64,000 bases of DNA from Odobenus rosmarus divergens (GCF_000321225.1 NW_004450478.1:3195634-3259633), one strand, 5' to 3'; positions 35,356-48,040 are shown, counted from the stretch's first letter. Notes: generated by a model from the letters alone, not told the origin. A program made the numbers and translations.

Positions 35356-36272
35356 GTATCATTGGGGTAGAAGCAAGTACATATCAACACAAGACCACTC
35401 TTATGTCAGATATGGGTGGTAAGGAAATGCTGTAATAAAGACAATGACTTTTAAGTATTATATCAAGGCATTCTCTATTGAGTGAAAAAAAATCTACAGT
35501 AACCTATTGTTGACAAAATTCAAGATGTTTTTTTTTTCCCTTCTTGGATAGTACAACAGTATTTAAGTCATATAGATTTATTTCCAAAAGTATTTAAAAG
35601 GTAAACATATGCCAATGGGACAATGATAGTATTTTCTTTTTGACACCAAATGTAGAGAACAGGATACTGTTTGGAGGAGAAACAAAAAGGAATAAAGTTC
35701 AGTTTTTCCAAAACTCTATGGCTAAGAACTACACTGATTTTGTCAATGAAGCTTTATCCATAATTTTGCATACATCTGTAGTTTCTTCTTTTTTAACCTC
35801 TGAATAATATTTGATTTATGGATATACCATATACCACAATTTGCTTATCCAGCCATCAGTTGGTGGACATATAGATTGTTGCCAGTTTTTGGCTATTCTA
35901 AATAAAACTACTATGAACACTTGCATAATGCCTTTTGTGGACATATATTTTCAATTCTTTTGAGTAAATACCTAGAAATGGGATTGCTGAGTCATCTGGA
36001 AATTTTATAATAAAAAAGACTGCCATATTATTTTCCAATGTGGCTGAATCATTTTGTCTTCCTACCAGTGGAATGTGAGTTCCAGTTTTTCTACATCCTT
36101 GTCAACACTTGGTATTCTAAGTCCTTGAAATTTTAATCATTCTGGTTGGTGTGTAGTGGTATCTCAATATGGCTTAAATTTGCATTTCTTTATTGAGTAA
36201 TGATGTTGATTATCTTTCATGTGCTTATTAGCTATTCTAGCATATATTCTGTTTAAATCTTTGGTCTTTTTA

Positions 36273-36485
36273 TTTTTATTTATTTATTTATTTTTTTAAA
36301 GATTTTATTTATTTATTTGAGAGAGAGAGAATGAGAGATAGAGAGCACGAGAGGGAAGAGGGTCAGAGGGAGAAGCTGACTCCCCGCTGAGCAGGGCGCC
36401 CGATGCGGGACTCGATCCCAGGACTCCAGGATCATGACCTGAGCTGAAGGCAGTCGCTTAACCAACTGAGCCACCCAGGCACCCC
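36273..36485 (-). mobile_element. carnivore SINE nested in L1, antisense
   Basis: Complete copy with expanded (TTTA)n tail. The 19-base duplication taaatctttggtcttttta is exact at 36254-36272 and 36486-36504. Confidence 0.97.
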
Positions 36486-36539
36486 TAAATCTTTGGTCTT
36501 TTTAAAAAAAATCAGAATGTTTGGTCTTCCTACTATTCC

Positions 36540-36561
36540 TATTATTATTATTATTATTATT
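36540..36561. repeat. (ATT)7 microsatellite
   Basis: Uninterrupted ATT run inside the antisense L1. Confidence 0.9.
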
Positions 36562-36984
36562 GAGTTGTAAGTATTCTTTATATATTCTCAATATAAGTTC
36601 TTTATCAGATACATGTTTTCTTTCAAGTCACACTGTGATGTAAATCTTTTGCTATCAGATATTAGAATATTGAATAGTACCACCTGTTGCCTGTCTGACC
36701 TAGCTTCAGTCTCCACACCTTGGTTTGTGTAGATTCACAGCACAAGGCTATGCAAACCAGATCCACTCAGCCTTTGCAGTCCTCCATGGCACTAACTTTA
36801 TCCTCTGGACATATTCTTTTCCACTGCTCCTAACAGATGCCATGCTCCTTCTTGTGTCAGTGTGTATGTCTGTATGCTATTCCTCCTATTGAATGAAATA
36901 CCCTCCCTCTTCTCTCTTCCTTTTTGGAATCTACATATACTTAAGACTTCCTTTATGTACTTCATCCTGTTACAAATTTACAGT

Positions 36985-37490
36985 AGAATATATTGTGGTC
37001 ATGTGCATAATGGTTTGGGGGTCAGACAAACTTGCACTCAAGTATGGATCCTGGCATTGCTAACTCTGACTATGGCTGAATTACATAACCACGTTAAGAG
37101 TCAATATCCTCATTTATAAATTAGGAATAATACGAGTATGCTGGGGCACCTGGGTGGCTCAGATGGTTAAGCGTCTGCCTTCGGCTCAGATCATGATCCC
37201 AGGGTCCTGGGATCGAGTCCCGCATCGGGCTCCCTGCTCTGCGGGGAGCCTGCTTCTCCCTCTGCTTCTCTCTCTCTCTCTCTCTCTCCTCCTCTGTCTC
37301 TCATGAATAAATAAATAAAATCTTTAAAAAAAAAATACAAGTATGTTGTTTTCTCACAATATAAGTGGGAATAATGAAAAGAGTTGTTGTGAGGATTAAA
37401 TCAAAGAAGGCACACAGAGTACTTTGCATAGTACCTGGGATATGGTGAGCACTTAATGCTCAGTAAATGTTGTTATAATGGTAGTGATTT
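36985..37490 (+). mobile_element. MIR relic, sense, split by a SINE
   Basis: Left arm gtcagacaaacttgcactca, tatcctcatttataaattag; right arm ttgttgtgaggattaaatca, tacctgggatatggtgagca, then atgctcagtaaatgttgtta. A near-complete MIR once the SINE at 37141-37333 is removed. Confidence 0.85.
37141..37333 (+). mobile_element. carnivore SINE nested in MIR, sense
   Basis: Complete copy with a long (CT)n in the body. Duplication aatac[g/a]agtatg at 37129-37140 and 37334-37345. Confidence 0.95.
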
Positions 37491-37544
37491 ATAACAATAA
37501 TTTAAAATTATAAGAAAAAAATTTTAAACCCTATTTAGCCCACA

Positions 37545-37735
37545 CTGATCTCTGTTTTCTCTGGGTTTCTATTGCATCGAGAGTCATTTCCACACAGTTT
37601 GGCCTTCATTGTTTTCTTATTATTTCATATGTGCAGGTTTTGCCTCCGTGATTCAATTGTAGGCTCTAGAAGGCACCTAACACAAAACCAAATGCATAGT
37701 AGGGATGCTGTATAAACGTGCTGATTGGTTGATGG
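37545..37735 (+). mobile_element. L2 3' end relic
   Basis: tgtaggctctagaaggcacc, then caaatgcatagtagggatgc, then gattggttgatgggt: decayed L2 terminus. Confidence 0.5.
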
Positions 37736-38307
37736 GTTTCACCTCCAGGCTGCTGAGATAAAACTCAATAATGCCGCTAAACGGAACAATTCAGATCAAG
37801 AGTTGGACCTTTCTGAATCTTCCAAAATCAAATTAAGGGAAGATTTGTGCTGTAGCACTAGACACAATGCAGGAAGAGAACAATTAATGTTCTTGTTGGA
37901 ATCGGAATGGAAGCCATTCCTTTTATTAAATGTCCCAGACCTGGGCTGCACAGCATGACATGTGCTGTTCTCCCTATAAATTTGAGATTAGTATCCTTGC
38001 AATGTCTATTTTGCTTTTGTAACAGTCATTTGTCTTCAGACTGAAACTTCCCTTTCTGAAACCACAGATTTGTTTGCTGTCAACACCTGTGATATGAAAA
38101 CTCTTTCATTATTCTGACGACCATAATTAAGAACATTTACCACATCCCAATGCAGAGTAGAGAATGATCACAAAACATCCAGAAAACAATGAGGAATATA
38201 AGTGCAAAAAAAAATCACTTCATTTATTTGTTCTTTGAACTTATTATAAATGCTCCCACTGTTTATCTTTTAGCATATATAATTCAACATGCATAAAATT
38301 TGGCTTT
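37736..38307. other. unique intergenic DNA
   Basis: About 570 bases not matching a repeat. Contains a 77-codon plus-strand frame (37725-37958), hydrophilic, with no recognised family or splice sites. Could be conserved non-coding DNA. Confidence 0.35.
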
Positions 38308-38322
38308 AAAGAGATGAATGGG

Positions 38323-38524
38323 AGCGCCTGGGTGGCTCAGTTGGTTAAGCAGCTGACTCTTGATTTCAGCTCAAGTCATGATCTCAGGGTCCTGGGATAG
38401 AGCCCTGGGCAGGCTCTGCCCTTGATGGGGGGAGTCTGCTTGAGGATTCTCTCTCTATCCCTTGCTTCTGCCCCTCCCCCGCTTACTCTCTCTCTCAAAT
38501 AAATAAATCTTTAAAAAAAAAAAT
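38323..38524 (+). mobile_element. carnivore SINE, older subtype, sense
   Basis: Body carries gactcttgatttcagctcaa and gtctgcttgaggattctctc, the older layout shared with the copies at 11239 and 57848. Duplication aaag[a/g]gatgaatggg at 38308-38322 and 38525-38539. Confidence 0.95.
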
Positions 38525-38539
38525 AAAGGGATGAATGGG

Positions 38540-38869
38540 TCACCAAAAGCAGTTCTGGAAAAGCGAATTATAGCAATAGTTGAAAAGAAGGAAGCAAATA
38601 TCCCAAAGGATTTTCTGAGTGTTTTGGAAGGTGTTGCTCTCCTTTTCAAGTAACCATATATTTAAATTCTCCATTCCCAATCACTACTACTACCACCATC
38701 TACTATCTCCTGCTTGTTCTTCTGTCCTGTCCTGCTAGACCCACTTTTGTCTTCAACATGTCTTCAACAACTCATTTATGTTTTTAATTTTAATCTCTCC
38801 ATTCTTATCCTGGCGTCTCCAAATTCCATGGCAATCAAACACCCTACTAACAACATGTGTTCCTCAGTA
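38540..38869. other. unique intergenic DNA
   Basis: No feature recognised. Confidence 0.35.
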
Positions 38870-38990
38870 GCGTTTGCGGAGCAATCATTTAGTAAGCATT
38901 TACCACGTGCCTGATGCTGTTCCAGACACTTACACACATCACCACATTTCATCTCCTAATACAACTATCAAGTAGTCACGCTCACTTTCT
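38870..38990 (-). mobile_element. MIR relic, antisense, partial
   Basis: agtaagcatttaccacgtgc, then gatgctgttccagacactta, then the tcatctcctaatacaactat block. Confidence 0.65.
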
Positions 38991-39439
38991 CCATATAGGG
39001 AGCTTGCTGTTGTTAGGCAATTTCTTTATCCAGCTTTTATTGATTTGCTGGTGTCCTCCATACCCTGGTCACATAAAACTTGAAAGTAGTACGGTTTTAA
39101 GAAAAATATCTTTGAATTGACAAAAGAAACTACTTGGAATTCTGTACTGCTTTTAATTTAAGGTATAATCTATCAATCATAAAAGTATAGCAGAGACATG
39201 AAGCATATTATTTATTCAATTTATAAATAATGTTTTATGCTTTATATAACTTTTTAAAAACTCCTTGCAATAACTCTGTGTTCCACACACAGATGGACGA
39301 GCCCCTGGGAACTAGGCAATACAATACATTTTATCTTATTAAGTATTCCATGTTATCTATTTCATGTGTTTATGCTATACTCTCTAACCTAATTACTTAA
39401 CTAATTAGTAAGCTTCTTGATTAAAAAAATGGTTAAGGA
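38991..39439. other. unique AT-rich intergenic DNA
   Basis: No feature recognised. Confidence 0.35.
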
Positions 39440-39718
39440 AATAGGGCTTGGAATAAAAATGTTGAATATTGGATTCAATACGTACTATCTGTGTGACCTT
39501 GGGAAAGTTATTACTCGGTGCTTCTATTTCTTTTTTTTTTTAATCAATATAATGGTGATAAGAGTACTTACTCCGTAAGATTATTGCAAAACTTAAGAGC
39601 TAATGCATGTAAAGTTCCCAGTATATTACCCAGAACATGGTAATCATTCCCTGCTAAAATTACTGCTATCATCATCATTATTATTATCATTGCTGAGTCT
39701 ATAGTGGTTGCTCAATAA
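39440..39718 (+). mobile_element. MIR relic, sense
   Basis: ctatctgtgtgaccttggga, ataatggtgataagagtact, attattgcaaaacttaagag, then gtggttgctcaataaataca. A (TTATCA)-rich patch lies at 39665-39690. Confidence 0.8.
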
Positions 39719-41559
39719 ATACACTCAGTTGGAATTCAAAATGGTTCATCTTCCTCCAACTGAAGCCACTTCATGATAGTCATGATGACCCATGGGTAGA
39801 TAGAATTTTTTTTATCCAATTGGTATACTTTTTAGAGTTAAAGGGATTCATTAATATTTACGCGGGACAGTAGGCATAAACTGAGTTTGCACTCTGGAAA
39901 CTAGAGGTATGGTCATGGGAAATAATATCCTTAAAGAATGGTTTTCCAAAGCTCTGTTCAATAGCTCCATGTCTTCCTTTTCCAAATTGGATTTAAAGAT
40001 CTAACCAACTTAGCAACTGACCGGAACTTAACATTGTCTGTAGTTTTATTATCCAGTATGAATTACAATGCCAAATTATTAACTCTAATATCAACAACTG
40101 TTAACTGTTTTTTCTTCCTTGGTGTTTTTGTCATGGGTAGTTGTTCATACATGTTTATTTATAAGTGAAAACCCTACCCAAAATATCTAGAGTCAAAAAG
40201 TGAATTTGCTAACCAGTACTGGGAAGTCCGTCTTTCTGTCATTATTCATATATGATCATGGTATCTATCTATTGCCTGGAAACATATATATATATCTTAT
40301 CTTTATAGTCCTTCTCTATATATTTTTTGGTCTTTCTGGCCTTTTTTAGATTAAATGTCTCCTTTATGGTAAATGCCAGATCCTGAAAAAAGGCATTGAC
40401 ATGTGATTTACAGTTAGAATAAAAACAGGCTGGGTTGATACCAGAGTTCTGTTGGTTCTATGTCTTTATTCTAACCTAACCTCCTTTTCTCTCACCCTCA
40501 TCCAGTTACTTTCGGGAGAAAACACACTGAGAGCTTACTAAATATTTGTTAACAGATACCGCTATGATGGCATTGGAAAAAATTTAGATTATAAGCAATA
40601 AAAAATATAATCCAACTCATACAGCCTTGTTTTCATAAAATCATTTTCATTCCTGTCACACTTAATGAATAGAGCAATGAATTCTCTGAGTCTCCACATA
40701 CAATTTTCCTAAGGGGATATTCATTTATAATGCCAAAAGCAAAAGGAAAACAAGTGATTTTTTTCTCTTACAATAACCCACTTCAGAGAGTGCCAAAAGG
40801 CCATTTCATTTTAATTAGTAATTTGTAAATTTTGAAAGATGCCCTTCCTCTCCCAACGTCTCCATTCTGTCCTGACTCCAAAGCTCACCACCATCAAAAC
40901 AATAACTAAAAAAGAGAGCCAGTGAATAACAGCCTTTGTCTCAAACCCTGATTCTTATCCTTACTTTTACTGCTAAAGTATAGGGGAAAGGTAATTTTCC
41001 TTCCCATAACCAGCACTCTCTTGTGACTAGTTAAAGTTTTCTTTGGGGCAGAAGAGCATTTTGCAGGACCATTATAGGGAAATCAAAGATGGATGACTTG
41101 TACTTTCTTACAGTGCTCCATCAACACCCTCTCCTCCGTGGTCCATTGTGGCCAAATGCAGAGCATCCAAGGATAATGGCTGGTTTTAAGGCCACTCTGC
41201 ACAAAGCCATCTTCACCATTAGAGATATAGCTCATAACTCACTGTACTCATGGTAGAATCTTAGCACTTGAATGCTTCGATGCTGTAATGATTTGTAAAG
41301 AATAGAACAACCAGGCAGGTGATAGTAAGACCAATTGACAGATTCAGGAGAAGTGAACACAAATAAACAACCCAAATAGTCACCTGCATCCCCTAACTGA
41401 GCAATATAAGTTCTGTACTTTATGCACAATTTTTTATGAGAGTGGAAGACCTCATTCTTGACCTTTGTATAATCAACCCTTCATATAGATTATGGTATAC
41501 AGTAAGGTCTAGATAGGTGCATAAAGACAAAAACTGAGATCTCACATCCCCAGAACAGC
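39719..41559. other. unique intergenic DNA, about 1.8 kb
   Basis: AT-rich with a short (TA)n at about 40285-40296. No exon or transposon recognised. Confidence 0.35.
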
Positions 41560-41760
41560 TCCGAAAGAAAATTCCATTCACATTTCCATCCTGCTTCTAA
41601 CCATTTCCAGTTCATCTTCATGGCTGGAGTAAAACGTTGCTTCCTCGGGGAAGTTTTCCTTAATCCCTCCCTATCCCCAAAAAGATTAGGAACTCCTGTT
41701 GTATGCTTCAAAATACCATGTATTTCCCTTGTTTGTAATTACTTGTGGAACCAGCTCAGG
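41560..41760 (+). mobile_element. L2 relic, sense
   Basis: tcctcggggaagttttcctt, then ttaggaactcctgttgtatg, then tgtatttcccttgtttgtaa, as in the L2 region upstream of the 3' tip. Confidence 0.5.
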
Positions 41761-43499
41761 CATCTAAGATGTGTTTAGTTCAGGGACCCCAAACTACAGG
41801 TATGGCTCTTCCTTACTCATATCCACTGGGTTTTCTGGTTCTCTCCTTTGGACTTATGGGTGTCCCACTGTACAATGTGTGTTTGGGAGGTCAGGCTCTC
41901 TAACAAGAAGATTAACTATATACTAAAGGCGCAAGCAAAGGAAGGGCACATGGCAGGAGTAGAAGGAGAAAGAGACATTCAACTTCAATTCAATTATCTT
42001 GAAATTTGCCATCAAACCATCTCATATTTTAATATCTGCATATATATTGTTTGAATCAATAAAAATATTTTGATTAGAATTATTAAAAAAGGGATGCACC
42101 CAAGTCTTGTCATTGTTTCAGGGTCCCACTGGCCAGGCTGTGGTGAGGTTCTAGTGCAGCATGCTGAGGAGGGAACTAACTGGTACAGGTCTAGATGTAG
42201 ATGATGGACCATCTCTCCTGAGGAAAGATGGGCAAGGACTCTGCCACCACAGGACTCCTGATCACTTGAGCATGCTTTTCATGGTGATTTTTCCCCTAAG
42301 TCCACTCACTCAGTTCTTACTGAATGTTCTTGACCAACTTCTCAGGAATCATGCCCAGGCCTTTACTGAGTCTCCTTCCCTTAGTGTGCCCTTTCCCCCT
42401 TTGCCCTTTTCTCTTTCCTTCCTGTCACATGTACTTGTCCTCTTTACCCTTACAACCACCCGTCTCTCCATTCCCTTGTTCATTTCAACAGATCACCTAA
42501 CGCAAGGACTCTTATATATTTAAGAAATCTTTTGGAAGAGGTTATTTGGCAGTATTTTTCTCAGTTAAATTTCTGCTGCTGATAAATAGGAATAAGAAGT
42601 GGAGAAAGCTTCTCAACCTTTCTGTGATTATTTTTTTTCCTGATGCTGTTTACCACCTTGCACTCTGGTAAGTATACTTCACTAGTGAGTTAAGTGAACA
42701 GTCTTTACCATATCATGTGCAAAACTCATTAATTTGAATTTGATTTGAGAAAAATTACTTGAGTGCCTTCTTGCCCTCATCAAACTTAGAATCTGTAAGA
42801 CAAACAATGAACAAGTGAAAAAAGCCTAATATATAATTGTAAATTGTGATAAGTGCTTTTGTAGCAGGTATGAATTATAGTCAAGTAAGCCTGAACTGTC
42901 AGATTAATCTGTTCTCTTCAAACAAATTTAAAGCTACCTCTGAGTCCCCAACACATTGAACTGGTGGGAAATTCAATCTCAGTCATTTTAGGGGCCACCT
43001 CCTCCTCCTTCAGTCTTCAGGCCAGCATGGTGGGGGTTGGATTGTTGAAGTGGCTGAGCCCATATTGCCCTGAAAGGGCAGGCAGCTTGTTGCCCCATGC
43101 TACATTTGAACTCAGAACTCTTAGCTAAGGCAACGAGTCCAATTCCAAGGGACCAACATTCCTAGAGACACAACAGGATCCTGCTCAGCAGAACTCTGAA
43201 CCTTCTGTGAAATTCTGCCAGAAAACTGGAAAGGAACCACTGCCTGTGGATTCACACTCCTGTGTCCCTTCCCTGGGTTTGGAAATGTTTTCTTCCAACC
43301 TCGGACCCCCAACCTCACAGGCATTAGCCTTTCTTCTCTCCCTTCTGGAGTACCCAGTACAATCTCCTCTTTAAAAATAGGCCTTCTGAGACCTGGGAGA
43401 GAAAAATAAAGAAAACAAAACACAATAGCTCTCAGTATTTTGATTCCTCTATACCAACAAAAAGAAAACACAAATTAGTATCTTGATGGACTCTCCCGA
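41761..43499. other. unique intergenic DNA, about 1.7 kb
   Basis: Contains a 120-codon plus frame (42161-42523), pyrimidine-rich with Leu/Pro/Ser bias, and a 116-codon minus frame (43121-43471). Neither shows a domain, a good start context with splice sites, or a family match; both treated as chance. Confidence 0.35.
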
Positions 43500-44161
43500 T
43501 ACAATATGCAAGAAACACATGGGGCTGCACTGAAAGGGGATAACAAGGTACAGTCGATGATTTAAGAAGTCAGACAAGGCTACTGGGGGCTGCGAGAGGT
43601 GAAGAAGCCAGCTATAGGAAGAGCAGGGCTGAGGAGCACTCCTGGCAGGGACGCTACCATGTAAAAGGCCTGGAGGGGGACCAGAGCTCTGAGGGCTTTC
43701 AGACTGGAAGACCAGCTTGAAAGAAGCTTATTAGATGATGCAGAGTGTTATAAAATCAAGTTGGAAAGATAATAAGGAATCTTTCCAAATACCGATCACT
43801 TATTGTACCCATAAGTGTATTATCTCATACAACTCACAACTGGCCTTTATTAAGAACCTTCTGTGTAACTAGCACAAAGACATAATTCCTGCTCTCCAGA
43901 TGTTCATATTCTGAGGAAGCGACACAGCAAATCAACTGTGTAACAACACGGTGTTGAAGGTGAATGACATAAGCACAAGGAGAACCAAAACACAGAAGAA
44001 AGACACCTAATCCAGACTAGGGAGACCAAGGAGGCTTTCTGGAGGTAGTCCATCTAGGGTGAGTCTTAAGGAATGTGCTGGGCAAAGAGGGAAAGGCACC
44101 CCATTCAGCGGAGTTCACATGTATGAAGGATCAAGGGATGAGAGTTCCTTGTTCCCTTAGG
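43500..44161 (-). mobile_element. L2 relic, antisense
   Basis: catgtaaaaggcctggaggg, then cctttattaagaaccttctg, then aaggaggctttctggaggta, then gtgagtcttaaggaatgtgc: antisense L2 3' part, poorly preserved and with soft limits. Confidence 0.55.
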
Positions 44162-44179
44162 GGATGCTGGATATTTCTT

Positions 44180-44387
44180 TTTCTTTTTAAGATTTTTTTT
44201 ATTTATTTGAGAAAGAGAGAGCGAGCACAAGTGGGGGGAGGGGCAGAGGGTAAGGGAGAGTAAGAAGCAGGCTCCCCGCTGAGCACAGAGCCCGAATCAA
44301 CCCCACTCGCGCTCCATCCCAGGACCCCGAAATCATGATCTGAGCCGAAGTCAGACACTTAACCAACTGAGCCACCCAGGCGCCCCA
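44180..44387 (-). mobile_element. carnivore SINE, antisense
   Basis: Complete but diverged copy. Imperfect duplication gga(a)tgctg[g/t]atatttctt at 44162-44179 and 44388-44406. Confidence 0.93.
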
Positions 44388-44454
44388 GGAATGCTGTATA
44401 TTTCTTACAAATTTCAGTAGTACTGTTCCTTAGGATTTGGTTAATTCATGATTT

Positions 44455-44672
44455 GCTACAACATGGACTCTGGAGTCAGTCTGCCTTGGTTTTAGTCCTG
44501 GTGCTTCCATTTCTTAGTTGGGTGAGGATGACAGTTTCCTTAAACTCCTATGTCTCAGTTTCTTCAGCTGTAAAATGGGGATAATAATAGTGTCAACCCC
44601 TTAAGTTCATTGCTATGAGGATGAAATAAATGAGTAAATCCAAATAGAAACCTGGCACATGACTGTATCATA
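44455..44672 (+). mobile_element. MIR relic, sense, well preserved
   Basis: atggactctggagtcagtct, gtctcagtttcttcagctgt, aaaatggggataataatagt, gaggatgaaataaatgagta, acctggcacatgactgt: nearly full-length MIR. Confidence 0.92.
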
Positions 44673-45029
44673 CTATGTATCTTCTATCCTTAAAAAGTCA
44701 CAAGTAGATCCTAAAACATTTTTTTCATTCTTCTTTATTTCTTTTTAAACTATCATACTCCATTCTCATATTGTATCATACTGCCACAGTTGTTAAGTCA
44801 CTCTCAGGGGAAAATAAAATAGAATATTCTAGATTTCCCCTTTCTTTTAGGAAAGCAAGGAGATGTCCCCCCATAGATACTCCAGTGTATCCATTTTTAC
44901 ATCATTGTACAATTGGATTTAGAAGTCTATCCTAAACTTATTGTCCTAATCTAACATGAAACCAACTGTTTCAGAGATAATGTATATTTAGCACCTTTAA
45001 CTACTAAGTGTCCAATTAATAAACTGTTA

Positions 45030-45420
45030 TCGCTATTCAGCTCTTACTGCATCGCAAACCACCCAGAAACATATGAACTTAAAATAAGAGATACATGTAT
45101 ACAGGTCAGCTAAGGATTGGCTGGCTTAGACCAGACTTCACTGCTGTTTGAGCTCTTGTCTTCTCCATGTATGCCATCCTAGGGCCCAGGTTGAGGGGAG
45201 AGAAGCTTCCTAAGGGAAGTACAGCAATAGCAGAAATGTAAGAGATCAAGGCCAATGATGCAATCCAGTTTGCTAATATCCCTTTGGCCAAAGCAAGGCA
45301 CACACTTAGCCCAAAGGGCAGGGAATCAAACCATGCTCTGATTCCCAAAGGGCAGGGAATTACAACCTGCCCACCTTGAGTCCCAAGCAAGTCATATGCC
45401 ACGCCCAGCCTGCAAGTATT
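45030..45420 (-). mobile_element. old MaLR/LTR-like repeat, antisense, family unresolved
   Basis: Features an actgcatcgcaaaccaccca start and ctaatatccctttggccaaa plus agcaagtcatatgcca, a layout recurring in ancient mammalian LTR-type repeats. Non-coding. It contains a local 17-base duplication (45310-45326, 45344-45360). Confidence 0.45.
45310..45360. repeat. 17-base direct duplication
   Basis: cccaaagggcagggaat occurs exactly at 45310-45326 and 45344-45360, 17 bases apart. Confidence 0.95.
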
Positions 45421-46782
45421 TTGAAGAGCAATTTAATCTACCATAATTACTGTGGTCGATAATAACCTAACACGTTACCTTCTCGGGAATGTTTACATTT
45501 CATAAGACTATTTCCCACAGAGAAATGATTGAATGGAATCTATAGCAATTAATTGCTATGGAATAAGGAAGTTTCTTCTTATTCAATAATTGACTGACCA
45601 CACCCTCAATCTATTTGTTTTATACATTTGGAGATGAGTACTTTGCTGCCTGTCTACCAGAAGGCCACACATTCATTGTCCTTATAAAATCATTATCATG
45701 GAACCACTGAGGTTGGAAAATCATTTCACTGATGGATCCTGACATAGGACTTGCCATTTCTCAGAAGTGACTTACTGTGTCAAGGCCGACAGAAACAGAG
45801 TACTGAAGTAACAGAATTAATTTGACTGTTTTTAGGAACAAGTAGAGAGCTGGATAGATTTGGAAGCCTGTGCATAATCATTCCTCTCTGTAACTTCAAG
45901 CCAACCCTTCAGACTCATTTTACAGAAGAGAGAATGAAAGAATGGAGAGTTGTACCCATAAGTACTAATCATATTCTCCATGGAGGTAAGAATACTAACA
46001 TACATTATAGCCTAATTCCTGATGAAGTCAATCCAGCCAAATGGCCTCATATTGGTGCCCTGATGACTCAGGAAGAAAGGCATCATGCATGCCAAAATCC
46101 AGGATGTGAGTAGCTTTCTGTGACTCTCTTCACAGATGCACCAGAGAGAGCCGAAAGGTTGTCTAGAGACTAACCAATTACCCCTCCCACACTGTGCTTG
46201 CCTTTATAAAAAAAACCATCCAGGACCGAAAGTGAACAAAATTGCCAAAGATGTATCTGAGTTTTCACTGACAGGCCTTTGAGGGACTATTTACCACAGG
46301 GATGGAAATTAACTTGATTTTATAAGGTACTAAGCTGGAATCACTTTATGTTTCATCTCAGTAAAGATGCTGTTAATTTTCATTTATTCCTCAACCATGA
46401 GAATGAGGAGAAAAATCAGCATCATGCTGTGTAGATTCTAATTATGTTCAAGGAAGTAACTTGCCTGCTTAAAAATCTCCCTGACTCCATATCCCCCTCA
46501 CACCATTTCCCCCATCAGTTCTATTCCAGAATGTTTTAAAAAACACAAAACAAGTTATTTTATACTGAGCAGACAAAGCCAAAGCCAAAAAAGGACATCT
46601 TTGTGTTATCTGAGATTTAATAACTAGTTTGCGAGAGGACTAATTGATACTTTCTGTATGGGTCCATTGCTATATTTTGCTCTCTTTATCCTTTCCAGTC
46701 AGAAAATACACACTGGAGTTGTTATGTTAACCTGGAAACTACATTTAATAAAGTCAAGGTGATTTTATGACTGTACTCAATT

Positions 46783-46813
<31 letters not shown>

Positions 46814-47164
46814 GTTTAGTACAGGTATATGGGGCAGTGGTAGAGAGGTAGGAGTCCAGCCAAGATGAAGCCAGAAATTACCTATCACCAAATGAAGAGG
46901 AAGCTGGTGAATTTTTCACTCAGGACACCATGAAGACATTGTGTGAGAAATCTGGGAAATTCGATGGCATAAGAGAATGGAGATGTAATAGGAAGGCACT
47001 ATGAATTGAACTAAGATGTTTGTTCTGCCCTTAAATAGATGTTGTATGAGGATAAAAGGGCCTTAAAAGAACGCTTGGGGAGAGAGGCTCCTCCTGGGAG
47101 GAATAACAACATGGGGCTCAAGACCACACCTCTGCCCTGCTGAGGCTGTTAGGCTTCATACCTG
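45421..47164. other. unique intergenic DNA with a (TG)n
   Basis: No transposon or exon recognised. A TATA-like ctttataaaaaaaaccatcc at 46202-46221 and an AP-1-type tgatgactcagga at about 46061-46073 are noted, but no transcript is evident. Confidence 0.35.
46783..46816. repeat. (TG)n microsatellite
   Basis: TG dinucleotides with one TTTG interruption. Confidence 0.95.
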
Positions 47165-48040
47165 CTTTAAGGCCTCAGATCACCAATTCTCCCTCTTATG
47201 AAGTAAATGCAACACCTGCTTCTCATGCTTGTCAGGAGTGTTCAATGAGACAATAGACCAATGTACAGAACGTTTTATATTCTGTGACAAGTTGATCCAG
47301 CAGTCAGCCCTGTCAGCTCTACTTTCAAATTACTATATCCAGAATCTCAACACTTTCACCAATTCCATAGCCTTCATGCTGGTCCAAGCCACCTTCAACC
47401 CTGACTGGATTACTGCAATTATTTCCTAATAGGGCTTCCTGCTTCCACCCTCACCGCCCGCCCTCCACCCAGTTTTCTTCAGTCTATTCTCTACAGAGTA
47501 GCTGGAGAGATCCTCGTAATGCATCAGTCGAATCATGTTACTCCTCCACCCAAAAACCCTCCACTGGTGTTCCATTTGCACTCAGAGTAAAAGCCAAAGT
47601 ATTTTTTTAAGATTGTTTATTTATTTACTTGACAGAGAGAGAGAGAGAGAGAACACAAGCAGGGGGAGGGGCAGAGGGAGAGGGAGAAGCAGACTCCCCG
47701 CTGGGCAGGGAGTCCGATGCAGGGCTTGATCCCAGGACCTCGGGATCACGACCTGAGCTGAAGGAAGATGCTTAACTGACTGAGCCACCCAGGCGCCCAA
47801 AGCCAAAGTCTTTAAATTGGTCTAAAGACTCGGTGTGTTCTGCCTGCCCCCCACTCTCTGCATTGCTGACCTCATCTCTTTCACAGGTCTTCTTGCTGCT
47901 CATAAAACAATATGACTATGATCCTGCCTCTGGGACTTTGTGCTTGCTGTTCCCTCTGCCTGGAATCCTCTTCCCTCAGATGGCTTCTTTGCTCTTTCTC
48001 TCCCCTCCTCACTGGACACCTTAACAGTGAGGCTTCATCA
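47165..48040 (+). mobile_element. L2 relic, sense (RT C-terminal end), split by a SINE
   Basis: Plus-strand text follows L2: ttgctgcc-type segment, gactggattactgcaattat, ctaatagggcttcctgcttc, aaaaaccctccactggtgtt, then after the SINE cttgctgttccctctgcctg and gaatcctcttccctcagatg. Chance frames across it are shadows. Confidence 0.85.
47601..47798 (-). mobile_element. carnivore SINE nested in L2, antisense
   Basis: Complete copy with exact duplication aaagccaaagt at 47590-47600 and 47799-47809. Confidence 0.95.

Larger units (their letters stand above)
35730..36660 (-). mobile_element. old L1, antisense (ORF2 C-terminal region), split by a SINE
   Basis: The minus strand gives decayed ORF2: gcttatccagccatcagttg, aaatgggattgctgagtcat, ttctggttggtgtgtagtgg, ctcaatataagttctttatc. 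Broken by many stops; dead. Confidence 0.85.

Noticed and set aside
42161..42523. 120-codon plus-strand frame
   Set aside because: The second half is a pyrimidine-rich tract giving Leu/Pro/Ser low complexity; no family resemblance.
43121..43471. 116-codon minus-strand frame
   Set aside because: No domain, motif or splice context. A frame of this length can arise by chance when 64 kb is read in six frames.
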